Shown here: positions 54,727-64,000 of the stretch, piece after piece
Position numbering within the stretch: the first letter of the stretch is position 1
How the letters are laid out: each line of letters opens with the position of its first letter
Source of the DNA: Albifimbria verrucaria
Lineage: Eukaryota > Ascomycota > Sordariomycetes > Hypocreales > Stachybotryaceae
DNA: 64,000 bases
Assembly: GCA_020081605.1 (NCBI GenBank)
Contig: JAHREC010000011.1
Span: 3,968,001 to 4,032,000 of the forward strand
Reading direction: 5' to 3'
Translations under genes and position numbers: made by a program
Notes under the pieces: model-generated
Seen by the model: the letters and a program-made list of their open reading frames with translations, nothing else
Database searches by the model: none
Told to the model about the DNA's origin: nothing

Positions 54727-56362
54727 TTATCGACGGTTTCTCGTCTTCTTTCCAGCCGTTTGTGTATCCTCCTCCTCCTCGTCTTGCCCCTTCTTCAGGT
54801 CCTCAGTCAGCCCCCACTCCTCCTTGTCGTACCAATCCTCCCCGTCCGACATGTCTCTGTTCGGCCCACAGTGCGCCTCAGCCTTGGACCAGTGTAAGAC
54901 CTCTTTGCGTAGGCGCTCGGCCCGCAGCAATCCTTGGTGCAGCTTCTTAGCTCCTCGGCAGATCTCTTCTTGTTTCTGCACGTACAACGCGAGCAGGCGT
55001 CGCATGTCCTCGGCCTCGTATTCTGGAAGTCCTAGGTCGCGGTCTGGCTTGGAACCCGCTGGGGCCACGAACATGGGATGAATAAACGGCTCCTCCAACG
55101 AGCCAGCTGTGGTTACGGAGGGTGCGTTGTACGGCTTCACCGCATCGGACTGGGAGTCCTTGGCATTGTCTTGTGGCAGATTCAGTCCTGGTTTTTCTGT
55201 AGCCTCTTTGTTTCCTCCCGGTGACTTGGCAAGGCTATCTCCGTCAACCATGGGTTGGTCATCTTGTCCTTTACTGGTGTCTCCATTCTGTTCTTTCAAA
55301 CTGTTGTGTCGCTCGTTCTGATTCTGCTCATGGGTATCATTGCCCTCGTCGTGTTTACCTCCTGGTTGTTCGTTGCGCTTCGACTGTTTCGTGGTATCGA
55401 GGGTAGATTCTGCCTCTCCCATTGGTACATCAGCGTCATCTTTGCTGCCGGGAGCCGAATCTGCTGCACAATTCAGGGCACCAGCGTCACCGTTTTCGCC
55501 TTCGCGGTCTTCTGCCGTGGCTTCGCCGTTCATAATTCTCGGTGACGCTGCGGTAGCCCCGTCCGCCCTCGAGAGGCTCAGCAGGTGACGCGCGACGTGA
55601 TCCTCTGTATAAAGTTCGATATCGTTGGGGCCGACCAGGTTGGAGCAAGGGACCCATGTGTTGTCGCCGCATAAGGAGGTCCATAGATGACGAACCTGCC
55701 ACAAGGATTGATTCTCCTTGCGCATGATCCCACAGCTTTGCCTAATAAGTTCTGTGAGGGTTTTAGATGTGAAAGGCTTCGACAGAGTCGCGTGTGTAGG
55801 AAGGTCGGTCGACGCGATTAGGGGAGAAAGAATGCCTAGAGCATGTTAGCAAATGAAGAGTGGAGAGATTGGAGGCGAGCCGCACGTTCTATGTGAATGT
55901 TGGCATACGGGTTCAGGTCGGCGGCCGAGGCGACTGCATCTTCTACTCGTGGGTCGTCCTCCTCGGTATCGACCTCATCGCCCTCGTCGTCGAAAATGGG
56001 CGGGTTCCGTTGGATGATGGCTCTGCGCACGCCGGCGTACTCAATTGCCTAAGCGCCCTGGCGTCAGCTACCTGGGAGTTGCGAAAAGGCGTCGGGGATG
56101 CTCACCTCTTTGTAGGAGCTCGGCCCCGTGGCGGGAACGAGCTGTCCTTTCCGGGAGAATCGCGCCCTCTTCTTCAATTTGTGGCCGCGGTTGCCATAGT
56201 GTTCGATTTCGGAATCCGAGTCAGACTCTGGCCAAGCAAACCCGATCAGTACTCTGGGCAACGGTAAGGCCTGGGACAGTGAAACAAACCATATGCCTTT
56301 CGCTTGAATGCCTTCTTCATGCCAGCGATGGTTTCACTGAAAAGGACCTGCTGGGTGGCCAT
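54727..56362 (-). CDS. RXT2: RXT2, subunit of the Rpd3L histone deacetylase complex
   Basis: Start MATQQVLFSETIAGMKKAFKR at 56362. The short first exons are joined by GT-AG introns that keep the frame: KAY to ESDSDSEIEHYGNRGHKLKKRARF, then SSYKE to AIEYAGVRRAIIQRNPP, then NIHIE to RILSPLIASTDLPTH. The Rxt2 N-terminal domain follows, including HATLSKPFTSKTLTELI and MRKENQSLWQVRHLWTSLCGDNTWVPC. The C-terminal half is Gln/Asn/Asp/Glu-rich, with a helical segment (MRRLLALYVQKQEEICRGAKKLHQGL) and acidic end. In yeast Rxt2 belongs to the large Rpd3 complex that deacetylates promoter histones. The frame is intact. Confidence 0.88.
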
Positions 56363-57972
56363 CCTGGTGTCTGGGGAGCTGCGCGTGTGGCAGCAATTGG
56401 CCCGGTAAGAAATGGCGACGACGGCCAGGAAGAAACAGGTTGGTTGGGTGCCGAAAGAAATTGGGCAGCTGTCAGGGCACCGATGAGGACTCCGTCATAG
56501 GATATGAACCGTATGTCATGTATGCGATAGGGCGGTACTGGGCGCTCTGAGAGTTAGAAGCAGAGAGCAATTTTGCCGAGTGACGATTGCAGAGAGAGGG
56601 TGGCAGACAAGGCTGCCCGCCCGCCTTCAGCCGCCCATGATAGCACCGATCAGCTCTGACCAATCGAAGGCCAGGGTAAGATCGCGCCCCTGGTCTTGCT
56701 CGAGGCTGGCGCATCAAGATCTTCCGAATATTAAGCGACGGGGCGGTGAGCTACCCTGGACCTACTCTTGGTGGCTTATTTCCAACCACGCACATAATCC
56801 GTGGCCATGACACTTGAGTCATTACTTCCTATTTGTGTCCAATATACTTTTCAAAGTCTAACTCGAATCGTCTGAAGGTGTGATACGCTTTCACCCGTTG
56901 AACATGATAAGGATTTCAACTTCTTTCGTCTCTTCCACAGCTGGACTGGTTGTTCGTTGTCTTAGAGTCGCGAACTGGGAACCCGAACTTCAGTTTCAGT
57001 CCCATTCAACAATGCTGGTCACCTCTATACGAAGTTGACTAATGTGAAGTATCAATGAACGTTCCATCCGACTAATTGGGTTCAGTCTCAAACCACGACA
57101 TGTAAGACAGCGTCCTCAACCGAGAACACATATAAGACGATCCAACCCGAAGAACATACGGAAGCGCACCATGCATAGGCATCACAGTAACACAGGTCAC
57201 AGACAACACCTTGAATACTGACATGAAGCCGTTGGCTAGTGCAGCCCATATTGAAAGAAGTGGAGTGGTGGCTGAGAATATGACTCGACCACAGTGACGG
57301 ATGCATTGCTCCGAATAACCACCGTGTGTGCCCCTGTCATCCGACCAAACGGGCGCTAGCACCTTGACATTACGTGTCTATGAAGAAAGAGATGCACTTC
57401 TTAAATCGCATTTTCGGCTCAACTGGGGTCCCTGGGGTTTTCATGTGCTTCACGCCGCCTCTTCAAAATACCTTTAGGCTCTTCAGCTCAACCCATGCAC
57501 GCGCTATACCGTTTGTAAGCCGTCTGGTCATTGCGATTCAGCGTCTTCCTGCCGTGTTACCAGCCAAGTCGGGAGTTTGCTTCCGGGAAGGAACCCAATT
57601 CCTCCCATTGTCTAAGACCCTGAGGCCGCTGGGCTTCTAGACCCTTGCGATGCTGCGCATATCTGCCCACCTTGCTGCGCTTATTGGGTAGTGCAGCCCC
57701 TGAGAGCCGTAGACCCTTTGCCCCTCCTCCTACGCTCTTTATCGCCTTAGTTCCGACCTGGGGCTACCTTAGGTATTGGCCACTTGCTTGACTAGGGTGG
57801 TTGGACGCCAGTTCGAGAAATGGACCCTAAGAGTTAGACGCCAGCCGTTCCTGCAGTTAGTTGCCGTGCTGTCTTTCGCCAGCGCTATCAACTCGCAACT
57901 TGCGTTTGTTTCTCTCTTGCGACCTTGTCAAGGTCAAAACAGCCCTGCTTGGATGGCTTCGACGTTGAAGCT
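56363..57972. other. Divergent promoter region of RXT2 and the histidine kinase
   Basis: About 1.6 kb between divergent genes. The minus-strand frame at 57072-57362 and the plus-strand frame at 57374-57640 show no family content. No RNA gene seen. Confidence 0.5.
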
Positions 57973-60900
57973 ATGACTGGTCCTGGTGCCAACCCCGGGG
58001 CAGGCGCCCGCAGCCTGTTCCACCATAGAAAGCTCAGAGCGGGCGCGACAGCGAGAAATCGCATCGTACGTACATTGTTCCCTATAGCCCTGCTTCTTCG
58101 AATCTGAGTTGAGAAAACCAGCAGAACTGACTTTGCATAGTTATCTCACCGCCGCCTCGTTCCCTCCTGGTCTTCCTTCTGGTCCAAGATCAGAGGTAGC
58201 TATCTCGGCGGATGCCACGCTTAATGCTCTGGTTCAACTTGGGCCTCTGCGCCTAGACTGTGACCGGTCTTTTTGTCGCTCATAGATAGGGAGTATCAGT
58301 TCATGGTCGCCGAGATGACCAGGTCGCAGTCACTTACTGAGCTCAAATCTTCTCCCGGAGACGAGGTGTATCTTGGCGTCTGCAAGCTGGACGTTTGCTG
58401 GGGCGTTTGTCCGACAACCATGAAGGCCTTCATGGACGAGACAGGAGAATGGACCCAGACCGGCCCTAGTGTCATTGCCAATCGGACTCGATATATAATC
58501 AACGATTTCCGCACAGACCCGATGTTTATGGATAAACCTTACACGACTGGTTTCCCTTACATGGTATCGTATCTTGAGGTTCCACTTATATCCCCCTCGG
58601 CTATGTTCTTGGGAGCTATTGTGTTGTTGATAACAAACTTCGCGACTTCAACAATGATGAGACGGTTGGTATTATGGCTAGCATCGCATCTACAATCATG
58701 GACCACCTCGAACTGGTCAAAACAAAGCAGAACAAACAACGAGCAGCCACCCTTGTTGAGGGTCTTTGCGACTTCATTCGACACGAATCATCGTTATCCA
58801 ACCAAGCCCAGATCATTCCGCGGCTTGAGAGCCGCATCTCAACTGGCATGCCGGGTCTAGGTGCGAAGACAAACCTGCCAGATCGTCAGTCTTCGGAAGC
58901 ACCTGATAAACAAACCGGGGATATCAATAATTCCGAGGCTTTTTTGCCCGAAACAAACCCGCCGGCACCACCTAGCCTTGCCGAATCGTCGTCAATTACA
59001 ACCACTGGAGAGGATTCTAGATCAGCATCATCCTGCGCTGAACAAGACATGTCCTGCACTCCGCCTACGACTTCAATCTCTACGGCAGATCAGAACCCAT
59101 TTGAGCAACTCGAGACAAGGCCAGACTTAAAACCTCATGATCTGTCGCCACCTGATGGACTTGGACAGACTGGTGCAACAGCTGAGGCAAAGGAGAATAG
59201 CTCTTCAGTATCTTCCAACGTCCAGTGGACTTTTTCTCGAGCCGCAGCCACAATCCGGTATGCAATGAACCTGGATGGATTGATATTCTTCGACGCAATC
59301 CCGCTCCCATCTGAAGATGGTGTATCTCTACCTATCAACAACCCCAGCAGCCAGGATGCGTTGGGTTCGCATTGTGAAATCATTGCCCATTCCATTGTTG
59401 AGAAATCTAGCACGGCCACCTCATTCGATTCACGGCTAAAGTTACCTGGGGATGTCTTACAGAACTTACTGCGGCAATTTCCGCGCGGCCATGTCTTCTC
59501 CGCCGATGAGTTCGGACCAATTGAGGCTAGTTACGATCCTGGTAGGCCCTTTCTAAGCGGCACGCAGTTTGCTGTCGACGGCTTACCCCATGCTCATGAT
59601 GCCGCTGTACTCTTTCGAATACTGCCTTCAGCAAGATACGCCATCTTCATGCCACTTTACCATTACCAACGCGAATGTTGGTATGCCGCTGCTTTGGGCT
59701 GGATCACCGATTCAACTGAGGCATTAGGACCGACAGACGTCAGCTTATTGTCGGTTTTCTCGAGCTCAGTCATGACGGAAGTTTCCAGGTCTGAGGCGGT
59801 AGCGATGAATAATGCGAAATTCAATTTCATTTCATCCATGAGCCACGAGTTAAAGCCCCTCCACGGGATTCTAGCAAGTAGTGAGTTGCTACGCGAGGGA
59901 AATTTGGACGCCTCAGACCTTTCAACACTCGATATGATTGATTCGTGTGGCACAACGTTGCTAGATACGTTCAACAATCTAATCGATTATGCGAATTTTA
60001 GCAACCAGGGTATCAAGCCGGTAATGCCAGTGGGAAAGCTACCAATTGCCAATCTCAGTGAATTGGTTGAGGACGTCATTGAAGCTGTCAATGTTAGTTA
60101 CATGTCAGAAAACGCATTCCAGCCGTCAATCTATACGAAAGGAAAAGATCCTATAGATGGAAACTATGCCTTGGACGATTCGCCGAACCACTCTGTCCTC
60201 ATATTTCTCAAGCTTGAGAGGGGCCCGGAGTGGGATATACCGATCGATGTTGGTGCTTGGAAACGTATCGTCATGAATATCTTCGGCAATGCCCTGAAAT
60301 ACACCGTTTCTGGGCAGATAGATGTTGGACTGGAAATGAGACGACTGAAAAATAAGACCGGCGAGCTGTGTAACCACCTATGTTTTTCCGTGAAAGACAC
60401 TGGGAGAGGAATCGCCTCGGATTACTTGAAATATCAGGTACTCGCACCGTTTTCTAAAGAGGACAATCTTGCTCCTGGAATCGGTCTTGGTCTCAGTATT
60501 GTGAACCAGCTTGTGAAAGATCTTCATGGCACTCTGTCAATCAGAAGCTCTGTGGGGCAAGGAACTTCCGTTGAAATACTCGTTCCCATCGACAAAGGGA
60601 GGCAGGCCCTACCCCTGATCCACGTGCTCTCGCTGCAGCTGTTGGAGATTGTCGGATGCGAATAAGTTTGCCTCTTGCTGGACGAGTGCTGTGTGTCATA
60701 GCACCTGAGCTGTACATGAAACTCACAAATGACTGTGTAAAGCTCTCTGATCAGTTGCAGGATAGATCGACACTCATATCGAAAGCACTTCACCAAATTG
60801 CTAGCGACAATCTCGGCATGGAGGTCATAGTTGCGACAGAGGCGCTGCCAACACCGAAGCCTGATATCTACTTCCTCGATGCAGGTATTATCCAAGATAC

Positions 60901-61632
60901 GGAGTCTTCCGAAGCGAATGCGAAATCCATCATTAAAGATCTCGAGTCTTCGCCGTTGATCCTGTTCTGTCCTGGTCTACGGACTTGCTCGAGCCAAGAA
61001 CATCTAAGGCACTACAAGATGCATCTGCACCAACCTCTTGGACCTAAAAGCTTGAATCTGTGATTTCTTCTGCGCTCACAGCCAACATGAACGACTGCGA
61101 TCCTCCACATTCTCCGTTATCACCTCGCGCTCATCGCCCTTTCCTCACAATACCATCTAGCCCTGAAAAAGAAGAGAAGCAGTACATCCAAAGCCAGGAT
61201 CCTTCTGCAGAACCCATTGTGATCGAAGGCGAAGGAGGTATGACCCCACGTCATCATCTGTTGGTAGATGACAATCCAATAAACGTCAAGCTTCTGACGG
61301 CTATGGTCCGTAAACTAAACCACACATACTCCGTCGCTTGCAACGGCCTCGAGGCTGTGCAGCAGTTCAACAGGTCTGTTGAGCAGCGGCAGTCGTTTGA
61401 TACTATATTCATGGATGTATCCATGCCAGTCATGAATGGTTTTGAAGCGACACGGCAGATCCGTCAACTAGAGAAAGCAGCAGGTGTAGCTGCGTGTCGA
61501 ATAGTAATGCTCACCGGACTGGGCAGCGATACAAATCGCGACGAGGCGTTTTCTAACGGTGCAGATCTCTTCCTAACTAAACCTGTCAAGTTGGAGAAAG
61601 TTGCGGAGCTTTTAGGCTCAGTGAACGCATAA
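57973..61632 (+). CDS. Hybrid histidine kinase with GAF and receiver domains
   Basis: About 1,220 residues once frame breaks are allowed for. After a start near MTGPGANPG come RARQREIASYV, LNALVQLGPLRLDCDRSF and a GAF domain (LIDREYQFMVAEMTRS, YIINDFRTDPMF, YVLGSYCVVDN). HisKA follows with FNFISSMSHELKPLHGIL; the phosphorylated histidine is in SHEL. The HATPase has the N box (NIFGNALKYT), G1 (DTGRGIA) and F/G2 (APFSKEDNLAPGIGLGLS). A receiver-like linker (RVLCVIAPELY, MEVIVATEALPTPKPDIYFLD) precedes a true receiver: LVDDNPINVKLL, phospho-acceptor Asp in FMDVSMPVMNG, TKPVK lysine. The protein would relay signals to the HOG-type phosphotransfer pathway. Breaks occur near 57993-58000, 58270-58274, 58599-58600, 60597-60599 and 61046-61049, and an in-frame TAG lies at 58085. 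An unspliced intron at the TAG is possible. Confidence 0.85.
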
Positions 61633-61891
61633 CTGCAACCGTTTTGGTTTTGAGCCAGCGTGTTAAGGAAGCCGCCAAAGAAGCTTCCATGCAAGATTAT
61701 GCCCTTTCAAGAGTGATGATACCCTGGGTTTAATGAATAACACCCTTGTTACAAGTTCTTTACCTTTCATCAAACTTCCTATACTTTTGTCTCCACCACA
61801 GGCTAGATATCAATGCAGCAATAGCATGGTGGTAAAGTCAAGGTCTCATTCTCATTCTTACAAGTACCTAGCTTCGTATATACTGCAGGTA

Positions 61892-63758
61892 TCATGCTTC
61901 ATATACATCAATACACATATTTGGGATTGCAATGAAGTCTCCTTTCATATCAGTTGGCGTTGGCGGTTGCTTGTTCTTGCAGCCTGCTTTCTGTAGCCCC
62001 TCCGCTTTACGTCGTAGTATTATATCCTTCAGACTCCTTTTTGTTTGTTTCTCTTTCTTCTCGTACAGAGGCTTGTGCTCCTCGTATATGTCGTGCTCAT
62101 GCTCATAATCAACATGAACGAAGGCTCTCTCAACGTCGCTTAATCCTGTAGTCTTAACTTAGCAAATGCGATCCTGAGCAGAGATGAGTCTTGTATACCT
62201 TCGAACTTGCGCTGTAGGCTCTGAGATACATCGTGAGACACTTTCAATGGCATTTCCTCATCCATGACAATGTCAACCTCAACAAAATATCGTTGACCGG
62301 CATGGTACGCACGACACTATAACCCATTAGCGACCCTTCTAAAAAGCCGAGTATGAGATGGTAATGTTACTCACTGTGTCCACTTTAAGGATCCTCTCAT
62401 CATGCGTCATGGCCATATACACCAGCTTAGATAAGAAATCCCGAGGCGCTGACTTGCCTACAAGAAGCCAAACTTGATCAAATGCATTTGCAGCCCATGA
62501 GAACAGGATGAGCAGTGCGATGCACATGGCACCAATTGGATCCAGGTACCACACGAACTTGTCTCCCACCACAGCCATAACGAGACCAAAGATATTGACG
62601 ACGATATCATTTCGATGATCCACCTGTACTGTGTGAGAGATATTGCTGACAACCAGGGAATTATATACTCACAAAGAAGACGTGAACGGAAGGGAACTTG
62701 CGATACGCGAAGCAGTAAATCATGAGCGAACCCTTTGCGAAGACTGATAACGACGTTAGATCTAATACACGGGCGTTGAAGGTTGAAGGACTTACTGGCA
62801 ACGCTAACAAAAACGATAGGGATGATGTGCAGTGACTCTCCCTTTTGCTCACCAGCGCCGAGACTTCGGGCGGACTCAATCAACAACTGGATAGCAACAG
62901 TAGTCATCAGAGCGCAGAAGAGAATAATTCCAACAGTCTCGATCCTCGTACGACCCTTTTAGAGTTAACATATGTTGTCATTTTCTGGGAAAGGTTCCGC
63001 TTACAACAGGATATTTGTATACACTTGGTCTGGCAGCCAGCCATGATGTGATGAGCATCACAAATGATGAGACGAGATCCATCTAATTATGGGTTAGTTG
63101 ACTGGAAATGGGCTTAGATCTAGGAGAGAAAACTTACAAAAGCATCTGCGGCTGTGGCAAAAAGCTGTAGGCTAGTCAGTTATAATGTGAAGTAATCTAA
63201 GCTGAATTGGACTCACAGCCAGTGAACCTGTGGAGACCGCAGCATAAAGTTGGATCGCAAAAGACACAAGTTGACTGAGAACGATCCATAGACCGCGAAC
63301 TTGATTCTTGGTCCCATGCGGACATCTTCCTCGAGCTGAAGCCGCTCCTCGTCGTCCGCTCCGAGGAAGCGGTCTATCAGTTCATTTTGGCGAGTATAAA
63401 ACTTAGTGAGAGCTTTTTGTTCCCTTTCGGATGCTCAGACTTCATTTGCTCCTTGGTGACATTGTCCTTGCGGCAACGACCCAGATTGTAAGGATCAGCT
63501 AGATTAGGTGTGATTTCAGGCTCCGCCAAGGATGAAGACTGTGCAGGTGCTGGAGAGATTTCATCCTGTTCTTTGGCATTGCCTTGTTTGTGTCAGCCGC
63601 CTGAGACTTGGCAAATCGACCTTGGCATCTGGGAAACAATACAGAGCCGGAGCCCTGGGATGACATGCATAATCTGCGATGCCGAATCGGCCAGTATCCA
63701 CACCAGATGACTTACCAGCTGAGGCAAGCACAGGCTCGGGTTTCGTTGAGTCCGTCAT
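61892..63758 (-). CDS. Cation diffusion facilitator, manganese-type
   Basis: Start MTDSTKPEPVLASA at 63758, with several short introns. The cytosolic N-terminus has DPYNLGRCRKDNVTKEQM, LTKFYTRQNELIDRFLG and a conserved basic/acidic region. TM1-2 contain FAVYGSFSVNLCLFAIQLY and LFATAADAFMD; TM5 holds VFFVDHRNDIVVN. The metal site therefore shows DxxxD in both TM2 (DAFMD) and TM5 (DHRND), the pattern of Mn-type CDF transporters. The C-terminal domain reads VDTCRAYHAGQRYFVEVDIVMDEEMPL and RAFVHVDYEHEHDIYEEHKPLYEK, followed by a basic extension of about 50 residues. It would move Mn2+ out of the cytosol into an organelle or across the plasma membrane. Base losses near 63582-63583, 63414-63418 and 63259-63262 break the frame. 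The first exon join is uncertain. Confidence 0.87.
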
Positions 63759-64000
63759 GAGTAAGAAGTAATTGTGATATGAAAAGATGGGTATGATTAA
63801 CAGCTGGCTGTTATTGAACAAGACATGCATCGCATTATATTACCTGCCAATTGCTTTTGCCATCCCCCACAGCAGAGTTGTTACAGAACGAACCCCTTCT
63901 ACAAGTCCAGATGACTCCTGCTTCAAACGTCATAACTGGCAGATACACCCTGTACCGTGTCATACAAGGGAGCTAGACAGAACTGCCCCCATGTTAGAAC
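63759..64000. other. Promoter side of the CDF gene at the window edge
   Basis: 242 bases upstream of the transporter start; nothing else can be supported before the window ends. Confidence 0.4.

Overview
This is nuclear DNA of a filamentous ascomycete, most likely a Sordariomycete and probably Hypocreales (placement inferred). Genes sit on both strands and are split by many 45-150 bp introns with GTAAGT/GTGAGT-type donors and CTAAC-like branch sites. The families are typical of moulds: a DUF7025 AAA-ATPase, a DUF7708 STAND-like protein, HET, DUF3632, AcuK/ERT1 and a hybrid histidine kinase. There is no operon structure, CRISPR array or intact transposon.

Layout. 1-6 kb is an accessory, NLR-like corner: a DUF7025 AAA-ATPase (minus strand, cut by the window edge) is divergent from a DUF7708 protein. 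6-20.7 kb holds a short-chain dehydrogenase, a secreted M28 aminopeptidase, a DUF3632 protein, a RING-H2 protein, a possible small secreted protein, FMP52, riboflavin kinase FMN1 and the gluconeogenesis regulator AcuK/ERT1. 23.5-36.8 kb holds an MFS drug/polyamine-type transporter, a membrane-anchored GH5 exo-1,3-beta-glucanase, the branched-chain 2-oxoacid dehydrogenase E1 beta subunit, actin-capping protein alpha, cytochrome b5, TFIIE beta and a DsbA-like thioredoxin-fold protein. 38-39.5 kb has a four-finger C2H2 regulator, followed upstream by about 7.8 kb without a recognisable gene. 47-64 kb holds a HET-domain protein, tRNA-Val(AAC), LSB5 (VHS-GAT), the phospholipid methyltransferase OPI3, the Rpd3L subunit RXT2, a GAF hybrid histidine kinase and a Mn-type cation diffusion facilitator.

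Most genes are unrelated housekeeping or regulatory genes rather than one pathway. Loose themes are lipid metabolism (OPI3, cytochrome b5), actin and endocytosis (capping protein, LSB5), carbon and amino-acid metabolism (AcuK, E1 beta, FMN1) and self/non-self or stress sensing (HET, DUF7708, histidine kinase).

The dominant oddity is technical. About two thirds of the protein genes, including essential ones, carry single-base frameshifts. Nearly all look like one base lost from a run of the same base. I read them as real genes in an imperfectly polished assembly, not as pseudogenes. Each shift is noted so a reader does not split one gene into several. Two GC-AG introns (in the dehydrogenase and in OPI3) are well supported by reading frame.
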